A stretch of 64,000 bases of DNA from JACMLX01 sp031374935 (lineage in GTDB: Bacteria; Gemmatimonadota; Gemmatimonadetes; Gemmatimonadales; Gemmatimonadaceae): the NCBI GenBank assembly GCA_031374935.1, contig JANMHB010000185.1:1-64000 (forward strand), in the 5' to 3' direction. The translations under genes and the position numbers were made by a program. Positions 27,042 to 35,671 of this stretch are shown here, piece after piece. The notes below the pieces were generated by a model. The model saw nothing but the letters and a program-made list of their open reading frames with translations, was not told where the DNA came from and did no database searches. How positions within the stretch are numbered: the stretch's first letter is position 1; each line of letters begins with the position of its first letter.

Positions 27042-27818
27042 CTAGTGTGCGCCTTTCCGCCCGATCATCACCGGCAGCGTCCGCGACATGATCCGAATGT
27101 CCATCCAGATCGAGCGCTTCGCGATGTACTCCAAGTCCAGTGCCACCTTGTTCTTCACATCATCGAGGCAGCTGTCGTACGCCTGGTTGATCTGAGCCCA
27201 ACCAGTGATCCCCGGCTTCACACGCTGGCGGAGATGGTAGTCTTGAACCTGCGTACGCAACGAGAGGAAAATGCTCGGTCGCTCTGGTCGGGGCCCCACG
27301 ACGTTCATCTCACCGCGAATCACGTTCCACAATTGCGGCAGTTCATCGAGACGCGTCTTCCGAAGAAAGTCACCAATTGCAGTGATGCGAGGATCATCCT
27401 TCGACGCCCAGACGGCCTCGCCGGGCACTTCCGCGTCGACCCGCATCGACCGAAACTTGTAGATGGTGAATACGCGCCCTCCCAGGTCTTCCTCACGACG
27501 AGACTGATGGCGATCACCGCGCAGGGCACGACGATCGAGTCCGACACGGGTTTGAGAGTAGAGAATCGGACCTGGGCTGCTCAGCTTGATGAAGAGCGCG
27601 ATCAACGCGGCGAACGGCGCGACGAGGATCAGGCCGACCGCTGCGACCGACAGGTTGAGCGCCCGATGGACCCACTCTGGATGCTCAGACATGCGATCGT
27701 CGATCCCGACGATCGCACGACGGGTCGGCGCTTTCGCCGTGTCGCCGTCATCCGGCGAGGGCCACCCATTGGCGGCGCCTCCGAACGCGTCGCGAAGCGC
27801 CGTGATTCTGCCTGCCAT
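27042..27818 (-). CDS. Initiating sugar-phosphate transferase (bacterial sugar transferase, monotopic PGT)
   Basis: This 258-residue enzyme transfers a sugar-1-phosphate to undecaprenyl phosphate, the first step of repeat-unit assembly. It has only the catalytic C-terminal half of the WbaP/WcaJ type: a re-entrant membrane helix (about residues 52-82), followed by S-P-G-P-I-L-Y-S-Q-T-R-V-G, then K-F-R-S-M-R-V-D-A near 120, the catalytic Asp-Glu in R-L-D-E-L-P-Q-L-W-N near 160, and V-G-P-R-P-E-R-P near 177. The region between R-V-G and K-F-R-S-M is longer than usual (about 27 residues). ATG 27818 is chosen. It lies 66 bases downstream of wza. Confidence 0.9.
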   Translation of the reverse strand: MAGRITALRDAFGGAANGWPSPDDGDTAKAPTRRAIVGIDDRMSEHPEWVHRALNLSVAAVGLILVAPFAALIALFIKLSSPGPILYSQTRVGLDRRALRGDRHQSRREEDLGGRVFTIYKFRSMRVDAEVPGEAVWASKDDPRITAIGDFLRKTRLDELPQLWNVIRGEMNVVGPRPERPSIFLSLRTQVQDYHLRQRVKPGITGWAQINQAYDSCLDDVKNKVALDLEYIAKRSIWMDIRIMSRTLPVMIGRKGAH

Positions 27819-27884
27819 GTGTGTCGCACTCGGTACCGTAGATCCCACGCCTGCCTCGCTGTGTGTTATTCGGCTGTACGCGGC

Positions 27885-28646
27885 TCAGCGCGTCAGCGAG
27901 ATGATTGAAATCACAAGGCCCAGCGCACCAGAAGCGGCCCAAATCAGACTGGTGAAGTTGCTCGGTTTCTTCTCATCGATCGCCAACTCATCCCCCGCCC
28001 GGATATCCGCCTGATCGAGCGTCATCCCGGTGCGGAAGACAATGCTCAGACTGTCCTTGTCCACCAGCACTCCGGTCCCCCGCTTGACCTTCGACTTCGC
28101 CAGTCGCGACATGCCGGTCAGTCCACCTGCGCTTGAGACGACGTCCGACACCGCCGCGTCACCGCGGACCGTGACAAACCCCGGGCGACCCACTGCGCCC
28201 GTCACCAGCAGACGAACCAGCGGCTGCGTCCGCACGATCGGTCGCTGGATGAACCGGCGAGCCTGTACCACCAGCGCTGAATCCGCCTCCGACCGCAGCA
28301 CACCCTTCAAGCTGAAGGCCGGAAACGTGGACAACACCACTTCCTGCCCGGCTCGCACCGATACCGTGTCACGAAACGGCTCCTCGCCGCCGAACAGATC
28401 GATGACCAGCCGATCGCCTGGATAGAAGTCGCCAACCTTGAGCCGTTCACGGATCGATGCTGCCTCAGCTGACTTCCCCGACCGCTCCAACCCCAGGGCC
28501 ACCGAATCGAGGAAGGAACGAGTACGGTAGAGCGTTTGCTCCGACGTGGCCTGCGCTGACGCGTCGACGGCGAAGCACACTCCAATCGCGCAGACCAGCG
28601 CGTACTTCAGATTTCGGTCGGCAAACCACAGGCGCAGAATTGACAT
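27885..28646 (-). CDS. Polysaccharide export outer-membrane protein, Wza-like
   Basis: This 253-residue protein has a signal peptide (cleavage likely after A-S-A-Q-A near residue 33), a Poly_export domain (about 70-145, L-K-V-G-D-F-Y-P-G-D-R-L) and an SLBB domain (about 145-215, V-T-G-A-V-G-R-P-G-F-V-T-V). The C-terminus ends in a hydrophobic helix (about 228-250). It is shorter than Wza (about 350 residues) and lacks a lipobox Cys. It would form the outer-membrane or periplasmic part of the export channel with the Wzc-like kinase at 30.2-32.6 kb. ATG 28646 has a good AGGAAG ribosome binding site, upstream on the minus strand. Confidence 0.88.
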   Translation of the reverse strand: MSILRLWFADRNLKYALVCAIGVCFAVDASAQATSEQTLYRTRSFLDSVALGLERSGKSAEAASIRERLKVGDFYPGDRLVIDLFGGEEPFRDTVSVRAGQEVVLSTFPAFSLKGVLRSEADSALVVQARRFIQRPIVRTQPLVRLLVTGAVGRPGFVTVRGDAAVSDVVSSAGGLTGMSRLAKSKVKRGTGVLVDKDSLSIVFRTGMTLDQADIRAGDELAIDEKKPSNFTSLIWAASGALGLVISIISLTR

Positions 28647-29168
28647 TGGCTTCCTGCATTGCACTACTCGTGCTCAGAGTCTGGCAATGCCGTGTATTCG
28701 TGAGAAGTCGCTGAAAAACAAGGAGTTAGCTCGCACCTACCGAGCTCTGACGCGATGCTGTGCTCTGGCCTGTCGCGAGTGAACCACACACGCACTGTGC
28801 AGGCATCCTACAGTCGCTGCTCCTACCATACCACAATCGGGTACCAGTGTGCACTCTGTGACGCGGCTCGTGTCTCAGTTGTAACGATCCGAGTGTGCCA
28901 GTAGTCCCACCGCCTGTTCGCCCGCGTGTCGCGCGACAGCTGGGGCGACGGGCCGCGGAGGTCGGCATCCTGTTCCGGGCGCCCGCGCTGTCGCGTCCGC
29001 CCGTACGCAGCGGAAATGTGGCGTGACTACCGCAGATACCCCCGCGCCACTGACGGGTTGCGCGCGTTAAATCAATGTGTACCAGTGTGTTACGGATCTG
29101 AGACAACTCCGCACGCATCGTGCACGGCTACGAGGCAAACACAGCGTCGCCCTCTGAATTCCAGTGGA
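28647..29168. other. Divergent intergenic region between wza-like and receiver-GGDEF genes
   Basis: About 520 bases. An 11-base sequence gtaccagtgtg occurs at 28841-28851 and again at 29079-29089, and an 8-base inverted pair TGTCTCAG/CTGAGACA lies near 28871 and 29098. A perfect 13-base palindrome lies at 29158-29170. These suggest regulator sites for the divergent promoters, but no -35/-10 pair is certain. Confidence 0.45.
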
Positions 29169-29170
29169 AT
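29158..29170. promoter_or_regulatory. Perfect 13-base palindrome over the start codon
   Basis: ATTCCAGTGGAAT is a perfect two-fold symmetrical sequence with a single central base. It overlaps the first two bases of the ATG at 29169, so a bound protein would block initiation or translation of the downstream gene. It shares TTCCAGT with an arm of the inverted repeat at 1484-1509. Function unknown. Confidence 0.35.
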
Positions 29171-30131
29171 GCCCAGTTCTCCGTCATCGCCCGATCAGCA
29201 CGCCCGGCCACCCATCATCGTCATCGGGGTTGAACAGGAATGGGCGGCCCGCTCCCTCGAGTCTGTCCTGGGCCCGCGCGGGTTTGCGGTCGTCAGGGCA
29301 TACTCCGGCCGCCAGACGCTCGATCTGGCTGAAGTCGCAGCCCCGGACGTCATCCTGATCGATTCCAGACTCCCCGATCTGGATGGCATCGAGGTCTGCC
29401 ACGCGCTGCGAGCCGAGCAGCGGATCGGCAGGCACGTCCCCGTCGTGATCACGACCTCGGGTCCGGCGCCCCGAGAGTTCCTGCGCGCTGCCTACCTGGC
29501 CGGTGCGTGGAGTGTGTGGGAGCAGCCGATCGATGGTGAAATGCTGCTGCTGCGCCTGCAGACATGGGTCGACGCCAAGCGCGTCGTCGACAGCGCCGAA
29601 CGCGTCAGCCTGGTCGATCCCGAGTCAGGGCTCTACACCCACCGTGGACTCAGCCGTCGCGCCCGCGAGGTGATGGCCGACGCACACCGCCGGAAGACAC
29701 CGGTGACCTGCATCGCCATCGGACCGGTGGTGTCACGTACCTATCCGTCGGCCGACGAAATGCCCGTGCCGACGCACATCGCCAATGACATCGGGCGTAT
29801 CCTTGGCGGCGTCGCACGGGAATCGGATGTGGTGGGCCGCATGGGGAGCTCGGAGTTTGCGATCATCGCTCCGATGACCGAACTGCCGGGTGCCGCCGAG
29901 CTGGTGGAGCGGCTGCGCGACAGGGTGGCGGCGATGCCGCCGCTGCTGGCCGATGGCAAGGCGTCGCGCGTGGCGTTGCGAGCCGGTCTCGCGAGTGTCG
30001 ATCGAACGAGCATCAGTGTGCATGCCGGCGACGCGCTGCTCGGGCGCGCGGCGACGGCGCTTCGGTACGCACAATCATCACGCGCCTTCGATCCGCGTAC
30101 CTTCGAGGACGTCCCGCTCACCTTCGTCTAG
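29169..30131 (+). CDS. Receiver-GGDEF protein with degenerate active sites
   Basis: This 320-residue protein has an N-terminal response-regulator receiver-like domain (about residues 15-130) and a GGDEF-like domain (about 150-310). The receiver has the phospho-acceptor-like Asp in L-I-D-S-R-L-P-D near 62, but the usual acidic pair is G-V-E-Q-E and the conserved Lys-Pro is E-Q-P. The GGDEF signature at residues 226-230 reads G-S-S-E-F, so the glycine and first metal-binding acid are lost. Diguanylate cyclase activity is unlikely; it may sense GTP or cyclic-di-GMP or act as a scaffold. It sits between wza and wzc and faces away from wza. A c-di-GMP riboswitch is 6 kb upstream. Confidence 0.82.
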   Translation: MPSSPSSPDQHARPPIIVIGVEQEWAARSLESVLGPRGFAVVRAYSGRQTLDLAEVAAPDVILIDSRLPDLDGIEVCHALRAEQRIGRHVPVVITTSGPAPREFLRAAYLAGAWSVWEQPIDGEMLLLRLQTWVDAKRVVDSAERVSLVDPESGLYTHRGLSRRAREVMADAHRRKTPVTCIAIGPVVSRTYPSADEMPVPTHIANDIGRILGGVARESDVVGRMGSSEFAIIAPMTELPGAAELVERLRDRVAAMPPLLADGKASRVALRAGLASVDRTSISVHAGDALLGRAATALRYAQSSRAFDPRTFEDVPLTFV

Positions 30132-30146
30132 CCTGACATCGTCACG

Positions 30147-30177
30147 ACAGCACCACGCATGCTCGCGTGGCTGCTGT
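30147..30177. terminator. Hairpin between convergent genes
   Basis: ACAGCA-CCACGC at 30147-30158 pairs with GCGTGG-(C)-TGCTGT at 30165-30177, a 12-base-pair stem with one bulge and six-base loop. It lies between the stop codons of the receiver-GGDEF gene (+) and the tyrosine kinase gene (-), so it may end transcription from both sides. No T tract is present. Confidence 0.45.
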
Positions 30178-30193
30178 GGCGCACTGCGACGAG

Positions 30194-32635
30194 TTACGAG
30201 GCTTTGCCACCGGACAAGCGTGGCTTCGATTTCCGCGGCAGCGGCGCGATCGGCTCGTCGTCGTCACTCCCCGCATTGGCTGAGTTGTAGCCTTCGAGAT
30301 AGTGGTAGTACTGAAACACACCCTTCGGCTCGATGCCGTTGAGCACGGCGCCCAACGGACGAATCGGCAGCCGGTCCATCGTTTCGAGCTTGGCCACGGC
30401 CATCTTTCGGTCGGTCACGCCGACGCGCAGGACCATCAGCAGGCCGCCGGTCAGCGTCGCGAGTGCATAGGCATCGGTGCCGGCGCCGAGCGGCGGGCTG
30501 TCGACGATCACCACGTCGAAGCGGGCGCGAAGGTCGTCGAGCAGCGATTCCATCGCGGCGGTGGTGACCATCTCCGGCGCCTGACGGTGGCGTGATCCGC
30601 ACGGCACCAGCGACAAGCGTTCGTACGATGTGGGATAGACGGTTTCGTCGAGGGTGCTGCTGCCCTGCAGGTACTCCACCAGCCCTGGCTTCTGCGGCAC
30701 GCCAAACGCCTGCTGAATCGCGCCACGACGTGTGTCGCCGTCCACCAGCACGGTGCGGAATCCGGCTTCGGCAAACGACAGGGCGAGGTTCGATGACACA
30801 AACGACTTGCCTTCCGTTGGACCGGTGCTGGTGACGGTGAACGAGACCGGCTCGCCGGCGGTGAACTGGTGCCGGAGCGACAGTCGCAACGTACGGAAGC
30901 TTTCGACCAGCTGCGCCTGCTCTTCGACCGATGGACGGCCGGGGTGCACCAGCGGAATCGCGCCGATGATGTCGAGGCGCAGATCGTTGGCGACCTGCTC
31001 CGGGTAGCGCACCCGCTTGTCGACCAGATCGAGCAGGATTGCGAGTCCCAGTCCGAGGACCAGGCCGAGGGCCAGCCCGGCGGGGATGATCTGCAGCGCG
31101 GTGTTCGACGTCGGCTTGAATGGCGCGACGGCAGAGTCCTGCACGAAGACTTCGTTCCGTGCCGAGGCCTCCTTCAGTCGCTGCGTTTCGAGATTGCTCG
31201 AGAGGTATTCGACGATCTTCTGTTCCTGATCCACCTGCGCGCGCAATTCCTCTTCACGGATCGTGCGTTCCGGAATCCCGCGGATTTCCGTGGACTGCAC
31301 CGCGATGCGCCGGTTGTAGTCGGCTTCCCTGAGCGTCAACGACGCGATCTGCTGCCGGATCAACCCGGGAATGACGTTGTTCTCGAGGTTCGTGATCTGA
31401 CCGCGGATGCGTGCCACTTCCGGTGCGCTGTCGGTCAGGAACGCATTCTTGGCGCGGTAGAGCGCGCGTGCGGTGGAGAGTTCGTCGAGCACCTTGCGCA
31501 GCGCTTCGCCGCCGGGCCCCTGCACCGTGCCGAGCGCGGTCGCGATACTCGGATCCGTCTCGGCCAGCCGACCGGGCGTCAGCAGCGACTGCAGCAGTTC
31601 ACGATCGTTGCGGAGGTTCTGCGACTCCAGCCGGAAACGGGTGAACTGCTCGAGGACCGGGTTGGACGTCTGCTGCACACCCGGCGTGAGGACGGTCTGT
31701 TCTGACGGCTTCACGATGGCATCGACGCGAAACCTTTCCAATGCCTGGCGCGCCGTCTTGAGGCGACCTTCAGCTTCGGCGAACGCCTGCTTGGCCGCAT
31801 TCGCGTTCTGCGTGGTACCGCCATTCTTGTAGATGCCGATGTAGTTGACGAACAGGGCCATCCATTCGTTCAATGCCACTTCGGTGCGCGCCGCATCCTC
31901 GCCGCGCAGCTGGACGTTCATGACGTCGGTGTTCGGCGGTGCGTCGGCGCGGAGGCGCTTCTGCAGATTGTTCGACGCTTCACGCGGCGTGATCAGGTCG
32001 AATTCGACTGTCGCCTTGGCCGGCAAGATTTCCTTCAGCGGACGCCAGCGCATGCCCGACTCGCGACCGATCGAGTCACCGATGGTGCCGGCTTCCACCT
32101 CGCGGGAATCGCCGTTGCGCGTGCGCCGGAGGCGGTACTTCTCCTTCTTGCCGTCGATCGTCAACTCATATGTGCCCGGGACGAACTGCGGCCCGAGGGA
32201 GAACTCGCGGAAGTAGACCGAGTCGGCGTCGCGCTTCGGGTCCAGGTAGAGCCGAAGCTTGCGGGCGACCGAGTCGGTGATGATGTACGCGCGCAACACC
32301 TGGAGATACGACTCGTTGGAGCGCTGGCGCGAATTGCCGATGATCTCGGCGCTGGGGTCGCGGAGCGTGATCTTGCCCTGCACGTCGTATGTCGGCCGGA
32401 TGTATCGGGTCGCGATGTAGCCACCGAGCAGGCCGAGCAGCACCATCGCAAAGACCAGCCACTTGAAGCGTGCGATGGCGGAGAGGTAGCGCTGATACGC
32501 CGGCGCCGTGGCTGCCGGCGGTGGCGGCGGGCCCCACTGCTCGAGCGGCTGCTGCGGCATAGCCGGAAGCGACGCAGAGCCGGAAACAGGGGCCAGACGG
32601 GAGCCGGCGGAGATGGCGTTGAGCGGTCGAGTCAT
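30194..32635 (-). CDS. Polysaccharide co-polymerase and tyrosine autokinase, Wzc-like
   Basis: This 813-residue inner-membrane protein regulates chain length and export. It has a cytosolic proline-rich N-terminus, a first membrane helix near residues 58-80 (L-V-F-A-M-V-L-L-G-L-L-G-G-Y), a long periplasmic coiled-coil region, a second helix near 510-535, and a BY-kinase domain (about 575-780). Walker A reads S-T-G-P-T-E-G-K-S, Walker A' V-L-V-D-G-D-T-R-R-G and Walker B V-V-I-V-D-S-P-P. The C-terminus has a tyrosine cluster (F-Q-Y-Y-H-Y-L-E-G-Y), the autophosphorylation sites. ATG 32635 is used; the ORF extends further upstream without homology. Confidence 0.9.
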   Translation of the reverse strand: MTRPLNAISAGSRLAPVSGSASLPAMPQQPLEQWGPPPPPAATAPAYQRYLSAIARFKWLVFAMVLLGLLGGYIATRYIRPTYDVQGKITLRDPSAEIIGNSRQRSNESYLQVLRAYIITDSVARKLRLYLDPKRDADSVYFREFSLGPQFVPGTYELTIDGKKEKYRLRRTRNGDSREVEAGTIGDSIGRESGMRWRPLKEILPAKATVEFDLITPREASNNLQKRLRADAPPNTDVMNVQLRGEDAARTEVALNEWMALFVNYIGIYKNGGTTQNANAAKQAFAEAEGRLKTARQALERFRVDAIVKPSEQTVLTPGVQQTSNPVLEQFTRFRLESQNLRNDRELLQSLLTPGRLAETDPSIATALGTVQGPGGEALRKVLDELSTARALYRAKNAFLTDSAPEVARIRGQITNLENNVIPGLIRQQIASLTLREADYNRRIAVQSTEIRGIPERTIREEELRAQVDQEQKIVEYLSSNLETQRLKEASARNEVFVQDSAVAPFKPTSNTALQIIPAGLALGLVLGLGLAILLDLVDKRVRYPEQVANDLRLDIIGAIPLVHPGRPSVEEQAQLVESFRTLRLSLRHQFTAGEPVSFTVTSTGPTEGKSFVSSNLALSFAEAGFRTVLVDGDTRRGAIQQAFGVPQKPGLVEYLQGSSTLDETVYPTSYERLSLVPCGSRHRQAPEMVTTAAMESLLDDLRARFDVVIVDSPPLGAGTDAYALATLTGGLLMVLRVGVTDRKMAVAKLETMDRLPIRPLGAVLNGIEPKGVFQYYHYLEGYNSANAGSDDDEPIAPLPRKSKPRLSGGKAS

Positions 32636-32669
32636 TTCGCAGTGGGACGCACAGATGTGTTGCGGCGTC

Positions 32670-32675
32670 ACTATA
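32670..32675 (-). promoter_or_regulatory. Candidate -10 element for the tyrosine kinase gene
   Basis: On the minus strand the sequence reads TATAGT 35 bases before the ATG of the kinase gene. The expected -35 region at 17-base spacing reads GCGTTC, which is weak, so this is a possible promoter that may need an activator. Confidence 0.3.
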
Positions 32676-32884
32676 CCCGGGGACTCCGGAAGGAACGCTT
32701 GCCGCGGCGTCTGGCTCTCATGAGTACCAGGCGCCGGACGCCCGACCAATTGCAAATGCCGGCCCAGACAAGCGACCGGAGCTGTGACAAACAGACGCGC
32801 TGTTCGTCAAAACGCAGTATAAGTGCGACACCCTGTTGCAGGAAATGTCTGTTTGGATCGCGACAACTGTGGTTTGCGCCCCAC

Positions 32885-32907
32885 GTGTTGCTTGACACAT
32901 GCAACAC
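32885..32907. promoter_or_regulatory. Inverted repeat GTGTTGC-N9-GCAACAC, candidate operator
   Basis: The two seven-base arms at 32885-32891 and 32901-32907 are perfectly complementary and nine bases apart, roughly two helical turns between centres of a dimer-bound site. A single GTGTTGC copy also occurs at 32657-32663 near the kinase start. It lies about 85 bases before the regulator gene, consistent with an operator or autoregulatory site. Confidence 0.4.
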
Positions 32908-32990
32908 CTCTTGGCTAGTTACGACTCGGTAGCCCATCTCAGGTATCAGCCTGGGCAGGGTTCGGGTGACAGACGCCCTCGTCGGATTTC

Positions 32991-34547
32991 ATGGGACAGA
33001 TGACCTCGCCAGACAAGACTTCCGCCGATCCGTCGGCCGTGCGCGATGCGATGGCGGTGGCTCCCGAAGCGCGGGCAACCCTCCGACTGTTGATCGTGGA
33101 CGACGACCGGACACTCCGGGAGGGGTGCGCCAGCATCCTTCAGGGCGACGGCTACAACGTGACCGTCACTGGCCGGGCCGACGACGCCATGGAGCTCGTC
33201 AAGCGGAAGAAATTCGACATCATCCTGTGCGATCTCTACCTGACGCCGGTCTCGGGGATGGACATCCTGTAGGCCACACTCGAGGCGAACACGGAGACGA
33301 TTTTCGTCGTCATGACGGGGAACCCGTCGGTCACGTCCAGCATCGAGGCCCTGCGGGCCGGTGCCTGGGACTACCTGCCGAAGCCGTTCTCGGCCAGCCA
33401 CCTGCAGATCCTGGTGGGCCGGGCTTCGCACGCCGTGCTGGTAGCGCGCGAGTCGCGTGCCGCCCGGGCGGATGGGAGCGCGGGTGCGTCGGGCAACGGC
33501 GCCAGTTTTCAGAATGCCCACACTGGCGACAAGATCACGCTGCTCGGCCAGTCGCCGGCCTTCCGCAAGGCGCTCGACCTGTCGCGGAAGGTGGCCGGCA
33601 CCGATGCCTCCGTCCTCATCAGCGGGGAAAGCGGCACTGGCAAGGAGCTGATCGCGCAGTTCATTCACAGCCACAGTCGTCGCGCCGGGCGGAAGCTGGT
33701 GGCCGTCAACTGCGCCGCGTTGCCGGAGCAGTTGCTCGAAAGCGAGATGTTCGGCCACAAGAAGGGGGCGTTTACCGGCGCGGACCGTGACAAGGCGGGC
33801 CTGCTCGAAGTGGCGAATGGCGGCACACTCTTTCTCGACGAACTGACCGAGATGTCGATGCCGCTGCAGGCCAAGTTGTTGCGGGTGTTGCAGGATGGCG
33901 TGGTGCGGCGCGTCGGCAGCGAGCAGCAGGATGCGGTGGTGGATGTGCGCTTCATCAGCGCCATGAACCGCGATCCGCAGGAAGCGGTGGCACAGGGGCG
34001 GTTGCGTGAGGATCTGTACTACCGGCTGCGGGTGGTGCCGATCAAGCTGCCGCCGCTCCGGCAGCGCCCTGAGGATATCTCGGTGCTGGCTGCGCATTTC
34101 CTGCAGCATTTCTGGGAGCGCCATCGTCAGCCGGGTGAACCGGCGCCGACGTTCAGCGAGGATGCGCACGATTTTCTCCGCACCCGTCCCTGGCGCGGCA
34201 ATGTGCGCGAGCTCCAGAACATGATCGAGCACACGGCCGTCGTGACGGACCCCGGCAAGGCGCTGATGGCCGCCGATTTCCCGGTGTACGACGACATCTC
34301 CGACGGTAGTGCGACACCGACGGATGCGACGACCTTTGCCGGCAGCTACATGAACGACGCCTACCACACGGCAAAGGACAAGCTGGTAGCGCAGTTCGAG
34401 AAGGAATACCTCGCAAGGCTGGTGTCACGGGCCGGCGGCAACATGTCGCGGGCGGCACGCCTGGCGGGCATCGATCGCACGACGCTGTATCGGTTGATGG
34501 AGAAACACGAACTCCGGCGCGACGAGTACTCTGGATCGCTGGCGTGA
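32991..34547 (+). pseudogene. NtrC-type sigma-54 response regulator interrupted by an in-frame TAG
   Basis: Read through one stop codon, this is a normal 518-residue sigma-54-dependent response regulator. The receiver domain (about residues 32-145) has D37-D38-D39, phospho-acceptor Asp81, T-G-N and K-P-F. The AAA+ domain (about 175-410) has Walker A G-E-S-G-T-G-K-E and the sigma-54 contact loop G-A-F-T-G-A. A Fis-type helix-turn-helix is near residues 475-510. Codon 94, at 33270-33272, is TAG in the same frame, where homologues usually have L-Q/R-A; a C-to-T change of CAG would explain it. An internal ATG at 33312 could restart a truncated protein. The histidine kinase gene overlaps its end by four bases (GTGA). 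A sequencing error, a recent mutation, or readthrough cannot be told apart here. Confidence 0.85.
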
Positions 34548-35671
34548 CCGTGCCGGGACTGCGGCGCACATCCGCGCTACGCGTCGGGCACACCGGACCG
34601 TCCGCGACTGCGCCGCGCGACGCAGTCATCGTGTTGCGAGCGGCACTGTCGGCGTCGGCCGATGCGGCATGCGCCGAACTGGCAGTGGCGCCGGACATCG
34701 GGTGGCCGCTGGAACAGTTGCGCACCGGTGCCGAACAGTTGTGCGCCGCGGCCGAACTCGCCCTGCAGGATGCGTCGGGCAGCCTGCGGATCACGATTCC
34801 ACCCGCGCTGCCGGTCGTTCGGTTGCTGGCCGGCATGCGCCGTTGGCTGTTGCAGCAGGCGCGCGGTGGCGTGCTGGCCCGGCATGACACGCTCGATCTT
34901 CTGGAGGCGCTCGAGGCGGTGCAGGCGGCGCTCGACGCCGATGCCGGACACCGGTTCGCCGCGCGGCTTGGCGGCACGGACGGGCTGTCGCTGCTGGTGG
35001 ATGTCGCGCACGACATGCGTTCTCCGCTGGGGTCGATTCTGTTTCTGGCCGAGCAGATGCGGCGAGGGCAGAGCGGCGCGGTGACCGACGTGCAGGAGCG
35101 GCAGCTCGGGCTGATCTATGGAGCCGCGCTTGGACTGAGCACACTGGCCAGCGATGTGATGGATGTGGCGCGGGGCGCTGACGCGCTCGTCGCGCTCGAG
35201 CCGCATCCCTTTTCGATTACGGGCGTTTTCGAGTCCGTGCGCGCGCTGGTGCAGCCGATGGCCGAGGAGCGCGGGTTGGTGCTGCGCTTCGAGTCGAGCG
35301 TGGCCGACGCGCGCGTCGGGCATCGCGCGGCGATTCAGCGGGTGGTGCTGAACCTGGTGACGAACGCGGTGAAGTTCACGTCGGCGGGCGAGATCGCGGT
35401 GTTGGCGACGCACGTGTCACCCACGCGTGTTCGCTTCGAGGTGCGCGATACGGGGCGTGGCATTCCCGAGGAGGTGCTGGGGACGCTGTTCGATGCGTCT
35501 CGTCGGCGCTTGAAGCCAGGCCAGTACGTCTTTTCGAGTGCTGGGTTGGGGTTGAGCATCTGCCAGAAGCTGGTGCAGGCGATGGGTGAGGAGTTGCTGG
35601 TGGCGAGTGTGGCAGCAGGAGGCAGTGCGTTTCAGTTTGAGGTGGAGCTGGCGCGGGCTGTTCGCTCCTGA
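34544..35671 (+). CDS. Sensor histidine kinase, probable partner of the interrupted regulator
   Basis: This 375-residue protein has a poorly conserved helical N-terminal half with no clear membrane helix, then HisKA and HATPase domains. H-box: V-A-H-D-M-R-S-P-L-G-S near residue 160; N-box: N-L-V-T-N-A-V-K-F-T near 268; G1: D-T-G-R-G-I-P; G2: S-A-G-L-G-L-S-I-C-Q near 330. All catalytic residues are present. It should phosphorylate the NtrC-type receiver encoded just upstream, with GTGA overlap. The input signal is unknown; no periplasmic domain is seen, so a cytosolic or protein-protein input is likely. Confidence 0.85.
   Translation: MTVPGLRRTSALRVGHTGPSATAPRDAVIVLRAALSASADAACAELAVAPDIGWPLEQLRTGAEQLCAAAELALQDASGSLRITIPPALPVVRLLAGMRRWLLQQARGGVLARHDTLDLLEALEAVQAALDADAGHRFAARLGGTDGLSLLVDVAHDMRSPLGSILFLAEQMRRGQSGAVTDVQERQLGLIYGAALGLSTLASDVMDVARGADALVALEPHPFSITGVFESVRALVQPMAEERGLVLRFESSVADARVGHRAAIQRVVLNLVTNAVKFTSAGEIAVLATHVSPTRVRFEVRDTGRGIPEEVLGTLFDASRRRLKPGQYVFSSAGLGLSICQKLVQAMGEELLVASVAAGGSAFQFEVELARAVRS

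Larger units (their letters stand above)
32636..32990. other. Divergent intergenic region with candidate promoter and dyad
   Basis: 355 bases separate the kinase gene (-) and the NtrC-type regulator gene (+). A TATAGT -10-like hexamer on the minus strand lies at 32670-32675. Three copies of a GTTGC core occur here, two of them as the inverted pair at 32885-32907. No gene is supported. Confidence 0.45.

Noticed and set aside
26661..27091. Opposing open frames of 110-140 codons
   Set aside because: Arginine/proline-rich composition, mutual overlap, no ribosome binding site and no recognisable motif; typical of high-GC non-coding DNA.
32831..32850. Sigma-54-like GACAC-N4-TTGCA near the regulator gene
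   Set aside because: Spacing is one base short of that required between the GG and GC elements and the conserved GG is missing.
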